From an uncultured Clostridia bacterium (lineage in GTDB: Bacteria > Bacillota > Clostridia > Christensenellales > UBA1242), in NCBI GenBank assembly GCA_944382715.1, contig CALWNC010000008.1, positions 1 to 58,110 of the forward strand: 58,110 bases of DNA. Reading direction: 5' to 3'. The notes beneath the pieces are model-generated. The model did no database searches and was not told the origin of the DNA. It was given only the letters and a program-made list of their open reading frames with translations. Below are positions 36,693 to 44,047 of this stretch, in pieces. The translations under genes were made by a program, and so were the position numbers. The stretch's first letter is position 1; the number at the start of each line of letters is the position of its first letter.

Positions 36693-37808
36693 ATGAAAAT
36701 AATTGTTAGCTCAGCATTTGGGACAGAGGCTTCAGTTAAAAGAGAACTTGAAAAACTTGGAATTGAAAAGCCGAAAGCATTTTCAGGCAAGTTTGTAGTT
36801 GAAGGGGACTTTGAACTTTTAATGAAACTTTGTATATGGCTCAGATGTGCAGACAGAGTTTTTATTGAGCTTGCCGAATTTAAAGCTTCAACTTTTGACG
36901 AATTATATGAAAATACCAGTCAAATAGATTTTTCAAAGTTTTTAAAAAAATACACAAAAGTTTACCTTGATGGAAGTTGCAGTGCAAGTAAACTTATGGC
37001 AATTAAGGCTTGTGGTGGAGTAATAAAAAAGGCAATTATGAATTCACTTGAAAACGCATATAATATTACAAGTGAAACGGGAGAACTTGTAGTAATTTAT
37101 TTTTCTATCGTTAATGACTGGTGCAAAATTTTAATTGATGCTTGTGGAGATGGACTTCATAAACGGGGCTATAGAGCAATAACTTACTCTGCGCCACTAA
37201 AAGAAACTCTTGCCTGTTCGTTAATTGACCTTTCTATCTATTCACCAAAAAAATTACTTTGTGACCCATTTTGTGGAAGTGGAACAATAGCAATTGAAGC
37301 CGCAATGATTGCAAGAAACATTGCTCCCGGGTTAAAGCGTCACTTTGACTTTGAAAAACTTGTTCCATTTTCAAAGCCTACATTTGAAAAGTTAAAAAGA
37401 GAGGCCACTTGCTTAGAAAACGACATTATACCTAAAATATTTGCAAGTGATATTAGCGAGGAGGCAATTTTGCTTGCAAGAGAAAATGCAAAAAAAGCCG
37501 GCGTTGAAAAGTACATTGAATTTAAACAACTTGATATGCGAGATTTTTACCTTGAGGAAGAGTATGGGGTTTTGATATGTAATCCACCCTATGGTGACAG
37601 ACTTTCCACTAAAGACGAAGTTAAAAAGATTTATAGTGATTTTGGAAAAGTCTTTTCTTCTTTAAAGAATTGGTCGTGCTATGTTTTAACGGACTGCAAG
37701 GATTTAGAGAAGTTGTTTAAAAGAAAAGCTGACAAAAAAAGAAAGCTTTTTAACGCAAAAATTGAGTGTACTTATTATACTTTTTTAGGTAAAAAGCCCG
37801 AAAAATAA
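36693..37808 (+). CDS. Class I SAM-dependent RNA methyltransferase, RlmL/YpsC-like, with THUMP domain
   Basis: The 371-residue protein has an N-terminal ferredoxin-like and THUMP region (about residues 1-155). The Rossmann methyltransferase domain follows, with DPFCGSGTIAIEAAMIARNIAPG binding SAM and the catalytic VLICNPPYGDRL. This combination marks 23S rRNA guanine-N2 methyltransferases of the RlmL/YpsC group. It should modify a guanine in large-subunit rRNA. The ATG at 36693 is six bases after CAGGAG; the ATG at 36687 touches the ribosome site and is less likely. A terminator-like hairpin follows. Confidence 0.9.
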   Translation: MKIIVSSAFGTEASVKRELEKLGIEKPKAFSGKFVVEGDFELLMKLCIWLRCADRVFIELAEFKASTFDELYENTSQIDFSKFLKKYTKVYLDGSCSASKLMAIKACGGVIKKAIMNSLENAYNITSETGELVVIYFSIVNDWCKILIDACGDGLHKRGYRAITYSAPLKETLACSLIDLSIYSPKKLLCDPFCGSGTIAIEAAMIARNIAPGLKRHFDFEKLVPFSKPTFEKLKREATCLENDIIPKIFASDISEEAILLARENAKKAGVEKYIEFKQLDMRDFYLEEEYGVLICNPPYGDRLSTKDEVKKIYSDFGKVFSSLKNWSCYVLTDCKDLEKLFKRKADKKRKLFNAKIECTYYTFLGKKPEK

Positions 37809-37830
37809 AATTTAATTTGGTCATAAAAAA

Positions 37831-37871
37831 TGCAAAATTATTGCTCATTTTAAATAATTTTTGCACTTTTT
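37831..37871 (+). terminator. Terminator-like hairpin after the methyltransferase gene
   Basis: TGCAAAATTATT pairs with AATAATTTTTGCA (37853-37865) with one bulge, then CTTTTT. Confidence 0.6.
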
Positions 37872-38038
37872 GGTTCAAAAATTCTAAATTTATCTATCTT
37901 TAATTTTTACACATAAATCCATACCATTGAAACAAAATAAAATTATAAATCAAAAATTCAATCACCTATAATTGTTAAACCATTATGGATTAGTTTTGAT
38001 TTTACAAAAGCTTTACGCAAAATGGAAGGAGATGATTT

Positions 38039-38431
38039 ATGAAAAATACAAAGAAAAAGGGTTTTACAATTGTTGAACTTGTAATAGTTATTGCAGTTAT
38101 TGGAATTTTGTCAGCAATATTAATTCCAACATTTTCAGGACTTGTTAAAAATGCACAAGATGTTGCACTTCAAGAAAACTTAAGAAATGCCTATGTTGAG
38201 TACACTTCAAGAGAGGCAGGAGCTGGAGAGTACCTTGGTCAAGATGAAGTTTATTTCGAAATTGATGGCACAGTTTACTGCTATGATGCTTCAATTGGCG
38301 AGTACAAAGAGTGTGACTTTGAAATTGGCAGTGACCTATTAACAGTAAATGAAGCTGATGAAACGGGTTCACCTAGTGCAGAAGAAAATTCTACCTATAA
38401 CGGATTTGTGGCTTATAAGCTTTCAGTCTAA
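38039..38431 (+). CDS. Type IV prepilin-like protein, away from the main pilus locus
   Basis: The 130-residue protein has a class III signal: basic residues, then KKKGFTIVELVIVIAVIGIL with cleavage after Gly8 and the conserved Glu at mature position 5. The mature part is short and acidic and ends in YNGFVAYKLSV. It should be processed by the prepilin peptidase encoded at 52226 and assembled by the PilB/PilC pair 15 kb away. It resembles a major pilin or pseudopilin. AAGGAGATG is a good ribosome site. It is monocistronic. Confidence 0.88.
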   Translation: MKNTKKKGFTIVELVIVIAVIGILSAILIPTFSGLVKNAQDVALQENLRNAYVEYTSREAGAGEYLGQDEVYFEIDGTVYCYDASIGEYKECDFEIGSDLLTVNEADETGSPSAEENSTYNGFVAYKLSV

Positions 38432-38459
38432 ATGAAATAATATTATTTCTTCGTTTATC

Positions 38460-38714
38460 AAAAAAGGTTTGCATCTTAGTAAATAGTTGTTTGGGTAAAA
38501 AAATGATACTTTAGAGCGTAGACAAACTACAAAGCTAACAAAAAACCAAGTGAGGCAAGGTTTGAAAATGCCTAAAAGCAGGAGTTTAGTAGCTTAAATA
38601 ACTATTTTCAGGCATTTATAGTAATCGCATCAAGAAAAATTTATTTAATTTTCTGGTTGTGAAGTTTTTCTACAGTCTGGACACATTGAAAAGAAATTTT
38701 CAATGTGTTTTTTT
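38460..38714 (+). ncRNA. Candidate structured RNA ending in an intrinsic terminator
   Basis: No coding frame fits. AAATGCCT (38566-38573) pairs with AGGCATTT (38610-38617) with AAAA/TTTT inside it, GTAG/CTAC (38518-38530) and AACC/GGTT (38544-38562) form further hairpins, and AGAAAA/TTTTCT another near 38632-38653. The segment ends with CACATTGAAAA/TTTTCAATGTG (38682-38707) and seven T, a clear terminator not adjacent to any stop codon. I compared it by eye with 6S, SRP, RNase P, tmRNA and common riboswitches and found no match. Confidence 0.4.
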
Positions 38715-38930
38715 ATTAGAAAATAATTTATAATTTGCCTGTTTTAAGGTATGAATTTTTTATAAGAATTAACATTAATAAATATGTAGTGTTTACTGAA
38801 AAGTAACCCTTTCTCCAAATAAAAATTAAAAAAGATTTTATTTTGATTTTTAGCAAAGTATTTTGCTTGATTTTTATATAGCCATATGATAATTTTATGC
38901 TGTTCAAATATTTATGTTGGAGTTTAAACT

Positions 38931-40187
38931 ATGGAAGAAACAAAAAAGGATTACGCAAAGATTATTCTTAGATATGTTGCAATTATAAATGTGTTTACTT
39001 TTATTACAACATTACCATTTTTATTCCTTTACGGAAATCTAAACTTTTTTAGTGATTTTGCTGAAACAATCTCTTATTGCATTTCAACAAATCCTTATTC
39101 AGGCGTGGACGGAATTCATTCCATTTATCCACCATTTGCATTTTTGCCATTTTATTTGTTTGCATTAATTTGTAAGACACCACTAGAAAACTATCTTGAC
39201 GGTACTCTGTCACTTTATGAATTATCAAGAACACCAAGTTTTGTTGTTAGTTTTATTATATTTTTTATAATTTGTATGACACTTATTATTGTTATAGTTG
39301 CAAAAATGAGTAAATTTAAAGGTGAAAAATTGTTTACTCTCATCATTTCAATTATATTTTCAGCTCCAGTATTATACTGTTTTATTAGAGGAAATAATAT
39401 TATTTCAGTTGCAACACTAGTGCTTTTATTCTTTTGGCTGTACAATTCAGAGAAAAGGTGGCAAAGGGAAATTGCAAATCTATGCTTAGCTTGTGCAATC
39501 GGAATAAAAATTTATCCAGCCTTTATTCTTTTATTTTTTATTAAAGATAGAAGATGGCTGGACATGCTAAAAACTTTCTTGTATTCAATAGTGTTATTGT
39601 TTATTCCATTTTTACTAATTGATGGTGGCTTTGGGAATATAAAATATATTTGGAAGAATTTTACCGTATTTAATTCTGGCCAAGGAAGAGATGCAAACCT
39701 TACTAACATTTCTCTTGATTCTTTGGCTTCTAAGTTTTCGACTTTAATCGGTACAATTTTTAGTTTTGACGCATCGGCAGTTCACTCTATTTTAAGTAAG
39801 ATTACAAGATTTGGTATGCTCATTGCAACAGTTGTCGTGTTTGCTATTTGCAAAAAATCAAAGACACCAATGCAAGTTTCGGCAGTAAGTGTTTTGACTT
39901 ACTTGCTATTCCAAGGTGTTTCTTATGCATACACCTTAACACTATTTTTATTTCCAATGCTTCTTTACATTTTTAACTTTGACACGCTTTCAAAAACCAA
40001 CAAGTGGTATTATGGCATTTGCTTTGCCTGCATCTTAGTTCCTATTTCAGTAAATCTTTATAACTTTATTTTGCCATCTATTGTCTGTGTTTGTATTCTT
40101 GTAAAAAGCTATGTTGATATAATAAAGGGCAATAAGTCTATCACTGAGAAAGCCGAAAGCAATCCTGCAATTAGTAGCTTGCAATAA
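38931..40187 (+). CDS. Multi-pass membrane glycosyltransferase-like protein (GT87/DUF2029 type)
   Basis: The 418-residue protein has about ten hydrophobic segments. An acidic residue sits early in the first periplasmic loop (FFSDFAETI), followed by NPYSGVDG and SIYPPFAFLPFYLFAL, the pattern of GT87 polyprenyl-phosphate-dependent mannosyltransferases (GT-C fold). AIGIKIYPAFILLFFIKDRRW is also typical. It should transfer a sugar from a lipid-linked donor on the outer membrane face; donor and acceptor are unknown. It follows the orphan prepilin and RNA candidate, so pilin or surface glycosylation is possible but unproven. Confidence 0.7.
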   Translation: MEETKKDYAKIILRYVAIINVFTFITTLPFLFLYGNLNFFSDFAETISYCISTNPYSGVDGIHSIYPPFAFLPFYLFALICKTPLENYLDGTLSLYELSRTPSFVVSFIIFFIICMTLIIVIVAKMSKFKGEKLFTLIISIIFSAPVLYCFIRGNNIISVATLVLLFFWLYNSEKRWQREIANLCLACAIGIKIYPAFILLFFIKDRRWLDMLKTFLYSIVLLFIPFLLIDGGFGNIKYIWKNFTVFNSGQGRDANLTNISLDSLASKFSTLIGTIFSFDASAVHSILSKITRFGMLIATVVVFAICKKSKTPMQVSAVSVLTYLLFQGVSYAYTLTLFLFPMLLYIFNFDTLSKTNKWYYGICFACILVPISVNLYNFILPSIVCVCILVKSYVDIIKGNKSITEKAESNPAISSLQ

Positions 40188-40301
40188 AATGTTTAATTAA
40201 ATTTTCAATGATTAAAAAATAAACGCAAAAGTGATTAAAAATTTTAGAAATTTTATGTAATTTTCTTGAAAAAATGAAATTTATGATTTTCCTGATTTTA
40301 C

Positions 40302-40329
40302 TTGAAAATTAAAAAATCAGTGGTATAAT
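40302..40329 (+). promoter_or_regulatory. Promoter almost touching its start codon
   Basis: TTGAAA (40302-40307), 16 bases, TATAAT (40324-40329). Transcription would start at about the ATG at 40336, implying a leaderless mRNA; no ribosome site is seen. Confidence 0.55.
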
Positions 40330-40335
40330 AAGTTT

Positions 40336-40887
40336 ATGTTAGTTTATAGATATTTAGAAAAGCAGGAGTTAGACAATATAATTTCTGGGAACATTAGTAA
40401 AGTTGGCAAAGAGTATCAAAAATTTGATGGGAAATTGTCAAACAATTTTAAGTATGAGGAAAATGTATCATATATTCATTTTTTTGCTGAAAAGCCTTCA
40501 ATGGAGTATATTCGAAGAATTAAATTTGATAAAAATGGGCAATTCTACTTTTGTGTCTTTGATGTGCCAAAGGAAGATTTGATTTTAGGACTTGGAACTT
40601 ATCACAGCAATGATATGAAGCAAACGGTTCAGGTTAAGGAGTATATATTTGATACAAAAAAACTTAAAAAAGAGTATCTTGTAGGTTTTCAAAAAGACAG
40701 GACTAGAAAACAGGATAACATAAAATTTAAAAATCAACAATTAAATTTTTTCAAGGGATTAATAAGTTCGGGTAAGACTATTGAAAATGAAAGTGAGCTA
40801 AAATCAAGTTACAAAAATTCATATATTAAAAGTGAAGAGAACAATTCCACTAATAGTTTTCTTGACGGGGAAGAAAGGTCTATTTAG
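40336..40887 (+). CDS. Hypothetical protein, probably from a leaderless mRNA
   Basis: I do not recognise a family with confidence. The 183-residue protein begins LVYRYLEKQELDNIISGN, includes YIHFFAEKPSMEYIRRIKF and FCVFDVPKEDLILGLGTYH, and ends in a Lys/Asn/Ser-rich tail of about 45 residues. The order of a Tyr-Arg start, an HFF segment and a later acidic strand is loosely like ADP-ribosyltransferase-type folds, but I see no conclusive catalytic set. There is no signal or membrane segment. A terminator follows after about 100 bases. Confidence 0.6.
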   Translation: MLVYRYLEKQELDNIISGNISKVGKEYQKFDGKLSNNFKYEENVSYIHFFAEKPSMEYIRRIKFDKNGQFYFCVFDVPKEDLILGLGTYHSNDMKQTVQVKEYIFDTKKLKKEYLVGFQKDRTRKQDNIKFKNQQLNFFKGLISSGKTIENESELKSSYKNSYIKSEENNSTNSFLDGEERSI

Positions 40888-40987
40888 TTTCTTGAAAAAA
40901 TTAATTAGGTATAATAATAGTTAAAAATAAAACTAACCAACGGTCAGTATAAAACAATTAATATTTAATAATTAGAATTTATAAATT

Positions 40988-41026
40988 AAAAACACCTTTT
41001 AAGTATCTGCTTTAAAGGTGTTTTTG
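40988..41026 (+). terminator. Intrinsic terminator
   Basis: AAAAACACCTTT pairs with AAAGGTGTTTTT perfectly. Confidence 0.85.
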
Positions 41027-41074
41027 CTATTATTTATAGTTGTAGAATTTAAGTTGTTATAAAAATTAACAAAC

Positions 41075-41130
41075 AAAAAATGCTGGGCAATTATGCAACA
41101 AAGATTTTGCATAACACCTAGCATTTTTTG
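41075..41130. terminator. Two-tier hairpin, probable terminator in both directions
   Basis: AAAAAATGCT (41075-41084) pairs with AGCATTTTTT (41120-41129); inside, TTATGCAA pairs with TTGCATAA. It could end minus-strand hsp20 transcripts. To its right, GTTCATT(TAAA) recurs at 41137, 41153, 41182 and 41212; no gene is seen between 41130 and 41435. Confidence 0.65.
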
Positions 41131-41435
41131 TTTTTGGTTCATTGTGTTTTTAGTTCATTTAAAAGTATAAAATTAAATTATGTTCATTTAAAATCAAAAG
41201 CATTTAGTTTGGTTCATTTAAATAAGTGCACTTTGATTGTAAGTGTAACAATACATTACCTTCAATTAACTAAGCTGGCAAAAGTAAATATCTATTCAAA
41301 AACTGACAGTTTAGTTAATTATTTAAAGTTAATTTTCATTTAAAAGAGTTTTTAAAAACTAGTATATTTTTGCTGAGCGTTTTAGTTAGTTAAATATTTT
41401 GTAGCAAATAGCCACTAAAATCAATTCCGTTAAAA

Positions 41436-41867
41436 TTATTCAATTTCAATGTATTTTTTAGCAGGTTCTTGCTTGTTCTCTTTCTTAACATTTAGTGTAA
41501 GCACACCACTGTCAAGTTTTGCTTTGATATCTTCTTGGCTAACATTTTCACCTACATAGTAGCTTCTTGAAAAGTTGCCATAATATCTTTCTTTGCGAAT
41601 ATATTTTCCGTTATCCTTTTCGTCATTTGAAGTGTGAGCTTCTGCTTCAACTGTCAAATAGCCATTTTCAAGTGACAAGTGAATATTCTCTTTGCTTATT
41701 TCTGGCAACTCAATTTTAAGTTCATAGCTGTCGCCATTGTCCTTGATATCGGTTTTCATAATTTGATTAATACTTGGCTTTCTTTCTGTAAAGAAGTCAT
41801 CAAAAAATGGATCCATAAATCCGAAACTCCCATGAAATGGATTATATCTTGAAATTTGATTTTTCAT
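41436..41867 (-). CDS. Small heat-shock protein, Hsp20 family
   Basis: The 143-residue protein has the usual sHSP layout: an N-terminal arm with FHGSFGFMDPFFDDFF, an alpha-crystallin domain from about residue 38 (MKTDIKDNGDSYELKIELPEI is at its start), and the signature GVLTLNVKKE near the end. It should hold unfolding proteins in an ATP-independent way. The ATG at 41867 follows AGGGGGA. Transcription is from a consensus promoter overlapped by two CIRCE sites, so it is very likely repressed by HrcA and induced by heat. Confidence 0.92.
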   Translation of the reverse strand: MKNQISRYNPFHGSFGFMDPFFDDFFTERKPSINQIMKTDIKDNGDSYELKIELPEISKENIHLSLENGYLTVEAEAHTSNDEKDNGKYIRKERYYGNFSRSYYVGENVSQEDIKAKLDSGVLTLNVKKENKQEPAKKYIEIE

Positions 41868-41881
41868 AATTTTTCCCCCTA

Positions 41882-41908
41882 TTAGCACTCACTCTTTTCA
41901 AGTGCTAA
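41882..41908 (-). promoter_or_regulatory. CIRCE operator, proximal
   Basis: TTAGCACTC, nine bases, AAGTGCTAA: one mismatch from the HrcA consensus TTAGCACTC-N9-GAGTGCTAA. It covers the expected transcription start of hsp20. Confidence 0.92.
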
Positions 41909-41912
41909 TTAT

Positions 41913-41941
41913 ATTATATTCATATTTATTAGCACTGTCAA
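41913..41941 (-). promoter_or_regulatory. Promoter of hsp20
   Basis: On the minus strand TTGACA (41941-41936), 17 bases, TATAAT (41918-41913): full consensus. Its -35 box lies inside the distal CIRCE site. Confidence 0.85.
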
Positions 41942-41955
41942 GTACTAAGTGCTAA
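41929..41955 (-). promoter_or_regulatory. CIRCE operator, distal
   Basis: TTAGCACTG, nine bases, AAGTGCTAA. It overlaps the -35 box of the hsp20 promoter. Centre-to-centre distance to the proximal site is 47 bases. Confidence 0.85.
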
Positions 41956-42079
41956 TTTTTTAAAAATTTTTTAAATTCTTTTTAAATATTTTTTATTTTT
42001 AAATTGAATGTTGACAATCTATTTTATTGATATTAAAATTAAGTTATAAAAAAAGTATTTTAATAGGTTGGTAACAATT

Positions 42080-42742
42080 ATGGATAAAAAAGCAGATAAT
42101 GAATTTTATGAACATTTACGAAAGATTTATCAAGGGCTTTTAAATAAGATAGACTTTACGAAGGTGGACATTGAAGCAAAGCAGGAATTAGAAGGTTTTA
42201 CTAGAAAACAGTTAATGGGTAAGCATAAAAGCATATCAAGGTCAAAAATAAAAAAACTTTTTGCAACATTAGTTTTAGCAACACCATTTGTACTTGCTGG
42301 CGTTTATAGTTCGCCTTTATCTGGAAATGGCAGGTTTTTAGAATCTGATGAATTTGTGACACAGTCTGGGAAATCTACAATTTTATCTTTTTATGAAGAC
42401 CATGTAAAAATTTATGATTCTTATATTTTTAACTATGATGAACGATTGGATATTTTAAATCAAGTTATTGATTATGCAAAAGAAAATGAAATAGAAATAA
42501 AAAGGGGTATAGATAAACTTGAAAGTGAATGGTATATTCATAATGTTTGCTATAATTTAGGCATTAGTCGTGATAGTACGAAAAATGCCGACCTCGACTT
42601 TGTCCAAGATGCACGCTGGTATGTCAATTTTGCAACTGATGTTGCTTCACTGCTTTATTCTTCACATAAGTATTTTGATAGTTATCAAACATCTTATAAA
42701 GTTTCTGAAACTGGCGAAGCTGCACAGATAAATGAACTTTAA
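42080..42742 (+). CDS. Hypothetical single-pass membrane protein
   Basis: No family recognised. From the ATG at 42080 the protein has 220 residues: a charged cytoplasmic N-terminus of about 58 residues ending in a basic KHKSISRSKIKK, one membrane segment LFATLVLATPFVLAGVYSS, then about 140 residues that would lie outside and contain YDERLDILNQVIDYA and ARWYVNFATDVASLLY. The positive N-terminal flank predicts the N-in orientation. It is divergent from hsp20, and a hairpin terminator follows at 42841. The ribosome site is weak. Confidence 0.6.
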   Translation: MDKKADNEFYEHLRKIYQGLLNKIDFTKVDIEAKQELEGFTRKQLMGKHKSISRSKIKKLFATLVLATPFVLAGVYSSPLSGNGRFLESDEFVTQSGKSTILSFYEDHVKIYDSYIFNYDERLDILNQVIDYAKENEIEIKRGIDKLESEWYIHNVCYNLGISRDSTKNADLDFVQDARWYVNFATDVASLLYSSHKYFDSYQTSYKVSETGEAAQINEL

Positions 42743-42840
42743 TTAACTAATATTATTTGTGAGTTATGCTTATTACTCAAAAATTAATTAAATAGATATT
42801 TATTTTCATTGATTTTAGCAAGTATAAAAACAAGTAAAAC

Positions 42841-42890
42841 AATACATAAAAAGCCAACCTTATTGGTTAGAGATTTTTATGTATTTTTTA
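42841..42890 (+). terminator. Intrinsic terminator
   Basis: AATACATAAAAA (42841-42852) pairs perfectly with TTTTTATGTATT (42874-42885), with AACC/GGTT inside and T residues after. It lies in the middle of an apparent 81-codon frame (42809-43054), which argues that the frame is not a gene. Confidence 0.75.
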
Positions 42891-43050
42891 ATTTAAGATT
42901 TTATAAAGCTGAAGTTTTGTCTAAGTGCATTCCAGCTATGCTAGGTAGAAAATTTCAGGTAAAAGTAATTTTAATAGCAGGTGGCTTTTTAAATTTATTA
43001 GTAAACTTATTAGTTATGGTATTCAATATTTTAAAATTGAGGAAGGGGAT

Positions 43051-43590
43051 ATGAATTTTTATAGTGCAAATTATAATTCAAAATTTGGCAAGATAATAAT
43101 AGTCGCAAGTGATACGGCACTTGTTGGACTCTGGTTCCAAGGTCAAAAATACGAATGTTGGTCAGTGCAAGGCGAAAACATTAAAACACTTGAAGAGCAT
43201 CAAATTATACAAAGAACAAAAAAGTGGCTTGACGATTACTTTATGGGACTGCGACCTTCACCAAAGCAACTTCCACTAGAACCAATGGGAACGAAGTTCC
43301 AAAAATGTGTTTGGGAAATCTTGCTATCCATTCCTTATGGCACTCTCACAACCTATGGCGAGATTTCAAAAAAGGTTGCAGACATTTTTGATTTAAAAAA
43401 AATGTCGCCAAGAGCAGTAGGAGTGGCAGTGGGGAAAAATCCCATATCTATAATAATTCCGTGCCACAGAGTTATAGATGCAAGTGGCAACCTTACTGGT
43501 TATGCAGGTGGTATTGATTTAAAACTTAAACTTTTAATGCACGAAAATGTGGACACTAGTAATCTAAACTATCCAAAGCGACGAGTTTGA
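43051..43590 (+). CDS. ogt: Methylated-DNA--protein-cysteine methyltransferase
   Basis: The 179-residue protein has the Ogt/AGT layout: an N-terminal domain starting NFYSANYNSKFGKIIIVAS, then GTKFQKCVWEILLSIPYGTLTTYGEISKKVA, and the active site IIPCHRVI with acceptor Cys138, followed by GYAGGIDLKLKLLMHE. It repairs O6-alkylguanine by moving the alkyl group to its own cysteine, once per molecule. The stop is TGA. GAGGAAGGGG is its ribosome site. It stands alone. Confidence 0.93.
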   Translation: MNFYSANYNSKFGKIIIVASDTALVGLWFQGQKYECWSVQGENIKTLEEHQIIQRTKKWLDDYFMGLRPSPKQLPLEPMGTKFQKCVWEILLSIPYGTLTTYGEISKKVADIFDLKKMSPRAVGVAVGKNPISIIIPCHRVIDASGNLTGYAGGIDLKLKLLMHENVDTSNLNYPKRRV

Positions 43591-44047
43591 AAGTGCCACA
43601 TAATTAAGCTATTGTTTTTGTGGACTTGAGAGGAAACTTATTTAATGTAATAAAATTTATAAGCCTAATAATTGGTTAAATTGTAAATTTTAAAATTATT
43701 TTACATTAAAATTACAAAAAAAAATATATTTATTTTTATTGTGCAATTTATATGCATAAATAAAAAAATGGCTATTTAATCATTTTAAGCCTTACTTTTT
43801 TTTAAGATTATAATATCTGCACAAAATTTTTTGTTTTATCAATTTAGACTAAAAGCCATAAATTGTCTTATTATTCTTGCGATTGATTTGATTTTGGTTT
43901 AAAATAGTTTTGATTGATTTATATAGAAATTAGTTTACCTTGCAATCTTTGGCAAGTTTATTCTTTTAAATCAATTTAAGATAGCCAATTTAGTTAGTGA
44001 GAAAAAAAGACAAATAGCTATGCACAAATATATTTAAGGAAAATACT
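43591..44047 (+). other. AT-rich gap before the ABC-F gene
   Basis: No gene and no strong hairpin are seen in these 457 bases. The TTTAAGGAAAA ribosome site of the next gene is at the right end. Confidence 0.4.

Noticed and set aside
38460..38714. c-di-GMP riboswitch or 6S/SRP/RNase P RNA
   Set aside because: Searched by eye for the conserved cores of these RNAs; none is present in the right order.
41128..41343. 71-codon frame between terminator and hsp20
   Set aside because: It begins in the T run of a hairpin, has no ribosome site, and is made of GTTCATTTAAA repeats.
42809..43054. 81-codon frame upstream of ogt
   Set aside because: A perfect terminator hairpin lies in its middle, the start is TTG without a ribosome site, and the product matches nothing.
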